Assembly (NCBI GenBank): GCA_963969345.1
Contig: OZ017766.1
Coordinates: 12,462,001 to 12,526,000, forward strand
Length of the DNA stretch: 64,000 bases
Source: Turbatrix aceti
Taxonomy: Eukaryota > Nematoda > Chromadorea > Rhabditida > Panagrolaimidae
Reading direction: 5' to 3'
Program-made: the position numbers and the translations under genes
Notes under the pieces: generated by a model
The model's database searches: none
The model's input: the letters and a program-made list of their open reading frames with translations, nothing else
What the model was told of the DNA's origin: nothing
Part shown: positions 34,984 to 45,300 of the stretch, piece by piece
Layout: each line of letters begins with the position of its first letter
How positions within the stretch are numbered: position 1 is the stretch's first letter

Positions 34984-36954
34984 ATGGCATATCGTCGTCG
35001 CAAGAAGGATCAGCGTGATTCGACGCCCGACGACGATGTTGAGTATCACGACATCAAGGACTACGAGGCCGACATGGCCGAGTACGCCATGGTTTCCGAT
35101 GAAGTCCTCAACAACGCTCTCAATACCTTCTATGAGGGCTCGGATGACGAAGACCTGCAGCTGAACGTCGATGAGGACTTTAACGTCGAGACTCCTGCCC
35201 AGACTGCTCCAGCGTACTTTGAGCACGCGCTTCGGGGCAACGTTCGCATCCTCGAAGACGACGTTCGCTTTTCGAGGAGTTTGGCTAAAGCTGGTGGGTT
35301 TTTTGACGAGATTTGAGATATAAAATGAGTTTTTTTTCTTCAGATGTCGGCCCCACCGAGACGTTTACCAAGCTCAAGGCTGCACTGAAGGCTGAGAAAG
35401 AGAAGAAGGATAATCCTGGCAACTTCAAAGACGAGCGTCCCAAAAGAAGTAACCCATGTAAGTTTTTTTTAAATCAAAGAAACATTTTTTTATCCGAGTT
35501 GCAAAAAAAAAGAAAAAAAATGCATATTCGTTTGCAACACAAAAAAAATATAAAACATTTTTAGGCGTCCCATATTTTTTTTTAATTCTGTACTCTCGAC
35601 ACGACGTCCCGAACTTTTGGGGAAAGAATCCTAAAAAAGCCAAAAAAATGTTTTTTTTATCTTTTTGCCATTTTTTTCTTTTTTCTATTCCTATGTTTTT
35701 AAGAAAAGCTAATTCTTTCGTGAAACCTTCGACGCGACATCCTAAATTTTCGTGTCAAAAACCCCAAAAAGCCAAATTTTTATAATAAAAATAATTTTTT
35801 ATAAAATATTTACTTTTTTTTCAGTCTTTAACCCCGGTGTCTCAGACCCCGGTCCATCCGACGGCCTTCACCTTTGGAACTTCTCAGACCTCGGCAAACA
35901 CAAACTTCCTCCACCACCATCCGTGGATGACGACTTCACGGACTCAAGAGCCCGTTTTACGACCCATCATCACCTCTATGGAAAATATATTCTTTCCGAG
36001 AAAACTGAAATTAAGAACGGCGTTTTTGAGTGCAAAGTCATCAGAAATCCCAATCGAATTCTGCCAACTTCTCGGAATGCCGCCGCCGCAGGACCACCCA
36101 CCGCGGCGCAGGAGACCACCATTCCGCAGAACGCAGGTGGTCTTGCCGCCAAGCGGGTCTACCTTCCACGACTCACCCGTCCCTCCAAGCCACCCCCGTC
36201 CCTGCAGCCGATGCAGATGCACCAAATTCCAGTCGCCTATACCCGGATGGCATATCCAAGCATGCATTTTCGTCCTCCTGTGATCCGTATACCTGTCCAG
36301 CGTACAGGCGGGGTCAGGGTTGCTGGAAATCTCGGAAGTCCTCCTAAGACTATCCGGATGGAAGGCGGATCTTTGGCTTACGGTAGCCCGTCTCGTGGGA
36401 CCTACCAGCCCCGTGCGATTCCCAGAATCATCCGACCTGTCTTTTCACCTGTCCGTGGACTTCGCCCTGCAACTGTTCGTCACGTCATTCGTCCAATTGC
36501 CATTGGGTCTGCTCGTCCGCCTAAGAAATTCGCCACCCCTCAGTTCGACTCAACCGGGCGTCGTGTGGGATCGCCAGGTGCCGTTCACCTTCCCGGAAGC
36601 TCACCTGTCACCACTCAAAATCTCCAAGAACAATCATCTGGTCCTGAAGCGAAAATGACATCTATCATTTCTCGACCTGAAACCGATCTCCCAGGCCCTT
36701 CTGGTGCCCCCCGGATGGTCCAACGCGCGCAAAGCACCCCCAGAGTTTCTTCGGCTCCCCAGCGAACGGTCAACATTGCACGCTACGTCGGCGGAAAAAT
36801 GGTCATCACCCAGGGAACCCGCGAGGACATGGAACGCCTGCAACGCGCCAATGCCAGTGGCCGGCTGATTTCTGTGGATTCGTCGGCTCTTCCTCTGGCA
36901 AGCAGCAGCGAAGACGAAAAGGGTGGTTCTTCTGGACCTGCTGAAAATCAGTGA
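34984..36954 (+). CDS. Unrecognised 517-residue disordered protein, three exons
   Basis: Exons 34984-35293, 35344-35457 and 35825-36954 are joined by GT/AG introns with matching phases (1, 1). The start follows TTTTCTCCAG by 11 bases. The N-terminal ~100 residues are acidic (EYHDIKDYEADMAEYAMVSD, then EGSDDEDLQLNVDEDFN). Exon 2 is charged and helical (FTKLKAALKAEKEKKDN). Exon 3 begins with a less simple block (HLWNFSDLGKH, then YILSEKTEIKNGVFECKVIR) that may be the conserved part, then ~280 residues rich in Pro, Arg, Ser and Gly with repeated basic RPVIRIPVQR-like segments, ending in an acidic tail. This layout suggests a nuclear or RNA-associated scaffold, but no domain was recognised. AATAAA follows at 37044. 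Confidence 0.75.
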
Positions 36955-37043
36955 TCTCGAATCTTTTTTGACGGTTTTTTTCTAGTTGTTTCTGTTGTTT
37001 TTGACCATCCGTTGTTGTTTTTATTTCGTTATTATTTGACAGT

Positions 37044-37049
37044 AATAAA
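37044..37049 (+). terminator. Poly(A) signal of the 517-residue gene
   Basis: AATAAA about 90 bases after the TGA stop of the gene ending at 36954. Confidence 0.6.
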
Positions 37050-37190
37050 TTTGACGTTCTGAAACAATTCTTTATTTTCATTTGAAAAAAAAGAAAATCG
37101 AGTTTTTTCGCATAGAAAGAGCGTAGCGAGGACGGAGAGCGCCGAAACGAAGCGCGGGCGCAAGACAGATCTGCAGACGGAGCCCGAGAA

Positions 37191-37252
37191 GGATCACTTT
37201 TGCTGTTTTCAGCAAAAGTGATCCTTTTGTTGAAAACAGCAAAAGGATCACT
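37191..37252. repeat. Nested inverted repeats (two mutually exclusive hairpins)
   Basis: 37191-37204 (GGATCACTTTTGCT) pairs perfectly with 37211-37224 around a six-base loop. The CTTTTGCTGTTTTCA at 37197-37211 can instead pair with TGAAAACAGCAAAAG at 37231-37245. GGATCAC recurs at 37245. The block follows a GC-rich patch (37120-37190) downstream of the preceding gene. Confidence 0.75.
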
Positions 37253-38696
37253 TTTTTTTTACTTCACCAATTTGTTGTCATCAAAAAATTATATTTTCAG
37301 TAACAAAAGTAAATCATGTGCTTATAACCGTAAACCGACATGTTTGTTGAAAACAGCTACAATTTTTCACACTGACAAGATTGTCTGATGGCCAACTTGT
37401 CTCACGCATTATTAATTAATCACTAATTCGATTCGACAGAATGTTGAACACAGTTTTTTGACCTTTGCACAAAACCTGAGGTTATGCTGTTTAACGCGAA
37501 AATCAGTCATTTATTATACATACCATGTCATCGTTGATTATTTTGGGCCAGCTGTACCAGATCGTTCGTTAACTTTCTGTTAGTTTTTGGTTATTTTTTT
37601 ACAGTTTAATAATCCTGAATGTGATATACTACAATGATGGCTTTTGTAAACCCGTAAAACCACTAAAGTAAGATTTTTTTGTCCAAAAACTAAAGGCACT
37701 TTCAAAAATCAGTAATGCCACTTTAAAAAAAATACTTTGTTTTTATTGATTCAGCCAAAATTTACACGCTCTGAACTCGACAGTTTTCAAAATTCATTCA
37801 TTACCCGAAAATGAGGTAAAATGACATTCCGCACCCTCTCACGTCACTCCGGGTCAAAATACCGCCTGGAAGAACGCATTATCCGAAGGGGACTAATGAA
37901 AAGTGCGCCGAGGGTGCTTTCGCGCAGTTTTTACACGGAGGTTGTTATGCGTTGTTGCGCATGCGCCGGAAAAATTCCACGCTTCCTTCACCGGGGCCAT
38001 TGAAGGAAAAAGTATCATCGACGGGGAAGGAGGAAAGTGATCCAGTGTGCCCTCCTTCCTCTTCGTTTAGGATTTTTGACGACTATAGTTTTGATGAATT
38101 GTGACAAATAATAATTGTTTGACAACAATCCTGCCAGTAAAAGTGATTGGGTGCGCCGGAAAGTGAAAAGTCAAACAGAAACGTGCAAAAAAATTGTTTG
38201 ACTGGCTAACTTTTGCGAATCTGTGTTTATTTTTGTTCTGCGACAACAAAAGCAATAGACAATTCATGAGATATATGTTTGACAACAGTTTTCCCGCCCA
38301 AAAAAAGCCTTCCAAGTTCTCAAAAGTAGCCAAGTGACGACTCTGTTGGAAGTCAGTGGGGCCAGTAAACATGTGTTGTAGTTCGCTCGTTTGTGGCCGG
38401 GCTGCCGATTGCGATCAGTCGCGAGCCGCCGCCACTGACCCCGCCAGACACGCTTCGGCGATTAGCAGTTACGACGCGCATCTGGCGGCGGCATCTCGTC
38501 TCCCGCAGCTTCGGGCGGGGTTTGGAGTGCTTTTCGGACGAGATAGTGGCACAGTCTGCGCAACAACTGTTTTTTTATTACATTGATTTTATTCAGCTTT
38601 TTCTCGCGATATACAATTACAAAAAAAACCAGCGCGCAAGCGCGCTGGCACGGCCACGTCCGCTCGGTCGCCGCTCCGCGGGCGCTTCGCGCCCGC

Positions 38697-38866
38697 TTCG
38701 CAGGCTCCCTCGCTCCAACTGGTTCTTGCCACGTCCGCTCGCTCGCTTCGCTCGCTCGCTCCAACTGGTTCTTGCCACGTCCGCTCGCTCGCTTCGCTCG
38801 CTCGCTCCAACTGGATCTTGCCACGTCCACTCGCTCGCTTCGCTCGCTCGCTCCCACTGGTTCGTT
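38697..38866. repeat. 46 bp tandem repeat, about 3.4 copies
   Basis: CCAACTGGTTCTTGCCACGT recurs at 38715, 38761, 38807 and (CCCACTGG) 38853, an exact 46 bp period. Each unit has GCTCGCTCGCTTCGCTCGCT. Long open frames crossing it on both strands (38393-39088) are consequences of the repeat. Confidence 0.9.
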
Positions 38867-39303
38867 CCCCAATGTAACGGGAGAAGTGTTGTAGGTCAAA
38901 GTTTTTTTAGGAAAAGTATCTGAGTATCTTGGTCTAGCCCTGCGGGTTATATTCGTGGATCCATGTTTGGTTTGTATACCCGTGTCATTTTGGCTAGCCC
39001 TTCGGGTGCAACAGGGTGTATTACATAAAGCTGCAGCGTCCAGCTGCCCCTTTGCATGATTTATTTTGTATGTCATAAAAATGACCAAATGCAGATTTAA
39101 AAAACATTGTTAGTGCTTTTGTGAAAATGTTGCGATCAGAAAGCTGGTGCATTTGAAAAGTTTTACGGTCATTTTTGTGCTTAAAACAAATCTACGTTTG
39201 ACATTTTAGAATTTCAACATTTTAGTATGATGAGCCGATACGGCAAAGCAACATTTTGCTTGTTAAAATCATCCTGTCAAATTTTTATCAAAGAAATTGG
39301 ATA

Positions 39304-41090
39304 AGAAGCTTCGGACCGGCCTTCGGCCGTTCCTCCGCTTCTAAAACTCTTTGACATGATCTAATTTGTCGCTAAAAAAGTTTTGTTCACCTTTTGGAAT
39401 GCTGCAACAGTATAAAACTGAGAAACGTTGCTCGTTTGACCGATTTCTAATGTTAAAAAAAAAAGAGAAGCTTCGGGCCGGCCTTCGGCCGTCCCTACGC
39501 TTCTAAAATTCGAAAATCGTTGTTAAGGGTTTAGTTTTAGATACAACGCGCATTTTCTCATGTATTTATAGAAAATGCATAAAATAACTTAAAAAACTAA
39601 AAATCTTTGGGCCTTACTGTAGGTATTTACGCGACGCGCCATATAAATACGAATACATAGAAAGTACTTTGGAATAGTAACATTTTTCTGACGGACCTTC
39701 GTTTTTTGGTCCGGCACGTTTTAGATCTTGGTTGTTATGGCAAAACATCATATTGCTCAGCCATTTTGCAAAAATCATGCTACAAACTTTGAAATAAATT
39801 TAGATATGGAAGATGCTTCGGACCGGCCTTCGGCCGTTTCTCAGTTTTTTAAAACTCTTCGAAATGTTCTAACTCGGGGCTAAAAAAGCTTTGTTTACCG
39901 TTCGGAACAGTATGAATTTCATACTGCTGCAACAGTATGAAATTCAGAAACATTGATCGGTTTCTAATATTTAAAAAAACAGAAGCTTCGGGCCGGCCTT
40001 CGGCCGTCCCTACGCTTCTAAAACTTTTTTTTTTCTTTTTTCATAATATAGAAACTTGAATATTCTAATACGTAAAATTTAAATATAGAATAGGAGCTTC
40101 GGGCCGACCTGCGGCCGTGCGTACGCTTCTAAAAGAAATATAAGTTGTATGCTACTGTTAGGCATTACATAAACTTCCGGTAAACTTGGAGTAAAAGGTA
40201 ACGAAAAACTTCAAAATCTATGAGGCAGCTTTCGGCCACCCTTTACGCGACCAAAAAAATTGGACGGCTTAGGTTTATTGCAAAAAATTAGGAAACCATA
40301 TTTTCCTAGGAAGTAAAGCTTTGTACCGGCAATTTTGCCGTTTCCAAGAGAAAATATTTGTAAAAAGCACAACTTGTTGTCATTTACCTGGATGGCTTCC
40401 GGGTGACTTTTGGGCAAATTGAGGGTTTTTTGTATCGAAGAAATACTTTACTTTACTTTATTACTCTTACTCGTGCATAATTAGCGAAGAAACTACTTGA
40501 AATTACTTTAAATTAGCTCGGGACCGGCCTTTGGCTGTCCCTCTGCTTCTAAAAATTTTTGATGTGTTGAATTTCATGGCTAAAAAATGTTTTGTTCATC
40601 GTTTAGAATGCTTCGAGTAACCACAATTTAAAATTTAGAAACATTGCTTGTCAGATAGGTTTCAAACGTTTAAAAAAACAGAAGCTTGGGGCCGGCCTTC
40701 GAGAGTTCTTTTAAGACTCTATGACGCGTTCAATTTCATTGATATGAAAAACATTAGGGTCTTTCCTTGCTACCGAAATTTCTCAAGCTTGTGCTTGCTC
40801 TTGCTGCTGCTCGAGCAGAGGCAAGAGCAAGAAACGTTCTTTTAGAAAAAAATAGAAAAGTGAAGAGCGTGAGTGGAGCGAGCGCAAAAAAATTTAATTA
40901 GAAAAAACGCGAGCAGGAGGAGTGAAAAATAGAAAAACAGAGCGCACACCTACAAAAAGTGAAGTTGGTTGCTCCCAGAAAATTGAACCGAAATGATACA
41001 TAATGTACATAATGTACAAACTTGGCATTTCTGATCGGCTCCGAATATAAAACAGAAGCTTCGGGCTGATCTGCGGCCGTCCAAAAGAAG
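39304..41090. repeat. Array of eight ~42 bp GGCC-rich hairpin units in longer repeat units
   Basis: The consensus starts AGAAGCTTCGGGCCGGCCTT and continues CGGCCGTCCCTACGCTTCT. Copies start near 39304, 39466, 39811, 39981, 40092, 40513, 40681 and 41054. The ends AGAAGC and GCTTCT are complementary, and the centre GGCCGGCCTTCGGCC folds. Spacers after copies 1, 3 and 6 are related to one another (…GCTAAAAAAG(T/C)TTTGTT(C/T)ACC…), giving a ~165 bp higher-order unit. Later copies decay (copy 7 lacks the right half). Confidence 0.8.
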
Positions 41091-41100
41091 TAGTTGTACG

Positions 41101-41491
41101 CAGGGTGGCGAAATCTCCCGGGAGATTGCATCCCGGTAGAAAATCTCCGGAGATTCTCCCGAAATCTCCGGAGATTCTCCCGAAATCTCCGGAGATTCTC
41201 CCAAAATCTCCCGATGCTAAAAAGCATCAAAAAATGTTTTCCCCCTTAAAAAAGTTAATTAACGACATAAAAATCAAAACGGACAGTTCTGTTCTGTTTC
41301 AACACATTGCTAACGCATTTCTGTTTACAGCAATTTATAAAAACGCGGATTTTTCATTAATTGTTTCATTATTTTCCGTATAATTATTTATAAATCTCCC
41401 GGGAGAATTTTTTTACCCGGAAGAATCTTCGGAGATTCTCCGGAGAAATTCTCCCATGAGAATTGGGAGATTCTCCCGCTTCGTCACCCTG
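41101..41491. mobile_element. 391 bp hAT-type MITE with CTCCGGAG motifs and perfect 8 bp target duplication
   Basis: The left end is CAGGGTGGCGAAATCTCCCG and the right end, reverse-complemented, is CAGGGTGACGAAGCGGGAGA. Flanks are identical octamers GTTGTACG (41093-41100 and 41492-41499). Subterminal zones repeat CTCCGGAGATTCTCCCGAAA. It is almost exactly as long as the MITE at 17136-17525 (390 bp) and built the same way, but with a different repeated palindrome. It sits inside the copy A insertion and next to the eighth GGCC hairpin unit. Confidence 0.9.
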
Positions 41492-41856
41492 GTTGTACGC
41501 TAGGGATCGATGTTTATTAAACAAATTTACGGTAAACTTGCAAAGAAAAGTAACGGGATAATTTTTTGAGAGTTAAAGAAATTTATTACTACTTTATAAA
41601 TCAGGAGAAAAAGATTGCACTTGAAAGGGTCATTGAAATTTAGTATTTGCCTTGGGGCACTTTTCAATGGAAGAAGTATGTATATCTTTTATCAAATTTG
41701 GATTCTTCTCATTTTTGCGGTTCGAATGGTACCACACATGTATTTTACTTTTTTGAAGTCTTTACGAGTCTTAGGGGGTCTGGGGTACTGTATGATACTG
41801 TATTTAGCTTTTATTATTTATTAGTGATCCCTAGCAATTAGGTAAAGAAGCTTACA

Positions 41857-41935
41857 CCCTCCAGGGATTGAACCTGGGACCCGTAGGTGATGGATTCACT
41901 CTCGCACCACTCGCCTACAAACGCATCGTTTTCCC
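41857..41935 (-). repeat. tRNA-like segment, probably a SINE-like relic
   Basis: On the minus strand, CCAGGTTCAATCCCTGG forms a perfect five-base T stem with a canonical B-box-like loop. About 40 bases upstream, TAGGCGAGTGGTGCG resembles a degenerate A box. The acceptor stem does not pair (AGGGTGT has no partner), and the anticodon loop is not seven bases. It is therefore not a working tRNA gene. It lies in the copy A-only insertion. Confidence 0.5.
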
Positions 41936-42399
41936 GCATTTGCCTCTCGGCGGGCGGCGTTTTGTGTTTGATCACTCCCGTTCCTTTCCGATTCCTTTCT
42001 CTGTTCAAACTGCAAAGTCTGTACTCTCTTCTACTCTCTCTGTTCCCTCCCTTATCCAGAGACTAAGTGAATTGTTTTGAAGCCCAGAGGCAATATCCTC
42101 AGAGCATCAAAACGTAATATCAAAGCCTGTTCAAAGGCACAACTTTTGGCTGGAGCACATTTTCAAATTTCACAAATTTTTACAGAAAATTTTTGAAAAG
42201 AAAATATCGAACTACAAATTTTCACCTTGTTTTTCCGTTATCTGGATAAAAGTCTCGGATATGCCCGACAACTATTCTATCGAAGACGTAGATCATGTTA
42301 GATACCGTTTTAGGACATTTGATTAAAATTTGAGAAATTTCTTGTGTCTACTTTTTTCAAACCACTTCAGGTATATGTATTTTTTACTAATAGTATAAC

Positions 42400-45300
42400 A
42401 ATCAAAACAACTTTTTCAACTTAAATTTTGTATTTCGCTAACAAATGCATCAGTTTTCTAGTCATTTTAAACTTTGTTAAAACCAAAGCAGTTTTTATAA
42501 CATTCAAGCCATTTTTTCTGCTATAAGAATTGTCTAGTGTTCGATCCAAAATAACCCTTTTCTCACGTTTTTTGATCTTCGATGCGACCAGGCTAGTGTC
42601 CCAGGTGCATTGTTTTTTTCTCGCGCAGCAGTGACGAGGGGATGTGGGTAAGCGACGGTCATTCAAGCGTCCTCAGCGGTCTCGAAGGTTTCGATCGGAC
42701 TGCAAAAAATTTATTCATTCGCTCGTACCTTACCAAATAAGTAAGCGAAAATTCTCACGACGTTAAAAAATGTTAAGTAAATATGGTAGAGTTTTTTTTC
42801 GATTTTACCAATCGGTTAAGTTTCTTTTAATTGCATTGTTTATAACAATTTTACAATTTTGCAGAAAAACTTGTGTGATTAAAATTTAGTTGTAAACGGA
42901 TAATGCTTTCCTGTTCTGTTTTTTTTTTAATTTTGTTTAGAATTTTACATTACTTGAAGTCAAAAGACAGTTTTCTCAGGATTGGCAATGTGGGATTTTG
43001 ATGTACAATTGATTTTGATATTTTTTCGAATGTTACAAAATATCAAAATTATTGCTTTCAACAACATCCTGTTACTTTTATGATTTTCCGTCCAATTTCC
43101 TTTACATTGAAACCGTGCAAACATTATTGCACTTTTTGGAGGCTTTTTGAAATCCTGCAGCCTAGCTGAGCTCTCGAGACAAAGGCGGAAATACCGGTCA
43201 ACGGTGTCGAGAACGGCTTCAAGTATTTACCACTTTCTTTCCTCAATTTCACACTCTTCTCCTGTTCACCTGGCTTTGACGGATCTCATGACTTTCTGAG
43301 TGGTCCGAGAAAGCTGAGGCTTTTCCACCCATTTCGAGGACTGCAGGTGATAATTTAGCTTTGAAAATAAGTTTTAAATGGAGACTTAAAATTCAGTTTT
43401 ATTAAATACTGACCACGAGCCGCGACAGTTCAATATCCCATGTCAAAACGACATTCATACCAGTTTAATATCCCTTCCAATCCCTGACCACTTCCTCACT
43501 CGATGATCCACTTTGCTGCCTTGTTTGTTGTTTTTCCCCGATTCATGAGTGTCGTATTTTTTCATCGATGGTCAAGAGGCTCCTCGATGCAAACACCGCG
43601 ACGGACCAAGTGCCGGCGATGACGGGCGGGGTGAATGCCCAAGTGATCACGGCTCTCGCCCTCCCAGGTGCCTCTTTCGACCGAATTTGCGGTTTAATTC
43701 AGCGTTGAGCGGTTCAGTGTTTTCTATTTTCCCCGATTGGTCTCGTAAATGCGTGGTCGAATTCTCGAGTGCCTGATCAGGTGAAGTGCATCGGTTGGAT
43801 CGAATAGGATTATTTCTGTGCCGGGAAAAATTAAATATTTTGTCATTGAGGATCCTGCAGTTTTTAAAATTTATTTTGTGAGTCCAAACGCCACCAAGCC
43901 AAAATCTCAAAAGCCATGCTTTCTGGCAGAACGAATTCCCCCCCCCCCCCGTTTTTCTCCGCGCAGAAGAGAAAGGAAGCAGCTGCAGCTGGCTGGCAGT
44001 CATTCGGCTGTTGGCCTCGCCATTCACTCGCCGCCATGCATCTGCCCTCCATGGCAGTGAACCAACCGGTCACCGGGCCTCTCGTTTCCGGGTTTGCTTT
44101 CCTTTTTTTCACTCGATGACCTCGGTTGGTTTTGCAAATGAGGTTACTCAGGATTTGTGATGTGGGATTTTTATGTACGATTGTCAATGACTTTTTTTGA
44201 GGCGGCGTCAGTTTATTTTTCATAAATTTTTGAATTTGTAACTTATGCTAATTTGAATGTTTGAGTTTTATGCATCTGAATTCAGTTTGTATTCAGATTG
44301 TATCCGTAAAAGCAAAGCAACGATTCTATAATATTCTGCACTCAGTTTCCATGATTTCGTCTCCCCCCGATCATCTTACCTAACCCACCGCCCTACCTCA
44401 AAACCAGGAACAACAAGACAAGACTAATCCATGGCTCAGTCACAAACAATGACACGACTACCGATTTGGTCGCCCTCGCCAGCGCCGGTCTCAGCGGAGG
44501 AGACTGTCAATTGTAGTCGTCGTCGTGGTTGTTGTTACCTCACACGACTCGCGATACCCTCCCTACCGCCTTTCGGGTCCGGTGCTGTCTTGTTGTTCTC
44601 CGGACTGCCGGCTGGTTCATTTTCGCGGATCGAGCGGGCGGTTGTGCCGGGTCATGCCACGCTCGTCACTCGGGCTGTCTTTTGACCGCGTGATTTGTGG
44701 AGGGGTTCAGGGGAGTTATTATGTGCTTGTTTGAAATTTATGTGGCGTGTCGGAGATGCCGGGGACCGATCGGGAAGCGCAAGACTTGTTAGCGAAGCAG
44801 AATAAGAGTTTTTTCCAAAAACAAGCCATCCAGGTGCGCACACTATCCCGAACAGTCATGCAGGCCCTGGGGCTTTCGCGGTCTACCCGCCTGGTCACTG
44901 CTTGCTGCTGTGTTCCCCTGCAACGTCATAATACCCTTCCCTCTGCAACAAGGGGATCGGATTCTGCATTTGTTCACTTGTTGGCCTGAACCAACACCGC
45001 CGGGCAGTGAATGACCACCGGGCAGGCAGGTGAGCTGGAGGATTTGTGGGCGCGCAGCATCCAGCCAGCGACGTATGTAGAAAAAGTGCGAAACTGATTT
45101 TATTTATGATGCAGTCGTTGTACAACGCGCTGTCCGCCGTGAAATAAGACTAATTATCCAAGGAGCCCATTGTCCGTAGTCTCACGTGGTCCACATCCTC
45201 TGAATCAAATCCTATTCACTTTCACGTCCTATCATTTGTTCTGCGCAGTAAATTTTGATCCGCGCCGGCAAGAATTACGATTCCAGCCGCGTGAGCTGCA

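Larger units (their letters stand above)
38629..42394. other. Repeat-rich insertion present only in copy A
   Basis: Relative to copy B (junction at ~52010-52016), copy A has ~3.77 kb extra. It starts with the perfect hairpin CCAGCGCGCAAGCGCGCTGG (38631-38650). It contains a 46 bp tandem repeat, an array of GGCC-rich hairpin units, a hAT-type MITE and a tRNA-like segment. No transposase or reverse transcriptase was seen, so it is a composite of non-autonomous repeats. Element ends and a target duplication could not be fixed because both junctions lie in A-rich sequence. Confidence 0.75.

Noticed and set aside
38393..39088. Long frames rich in Ser/Glu/Arg on both strands
   Set aside because: Produced by the 46 bp tandem repeat, whose unit keeps several frames open.
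39304..41090. CRISPR-like array of regularly spaced repeats
   Set aside because: Eukaryotic context, spacing from ~110 to ~420 bp, and spacers related to each other. It is a decaying tandem array.
41857..41935. Functional tRNA gene on the minus strand
   Set aside because: The T arm is perfect, but the acceptor stem does not pair and the anticodon arm is malformed. Kept only as a tRNA-like repeat.
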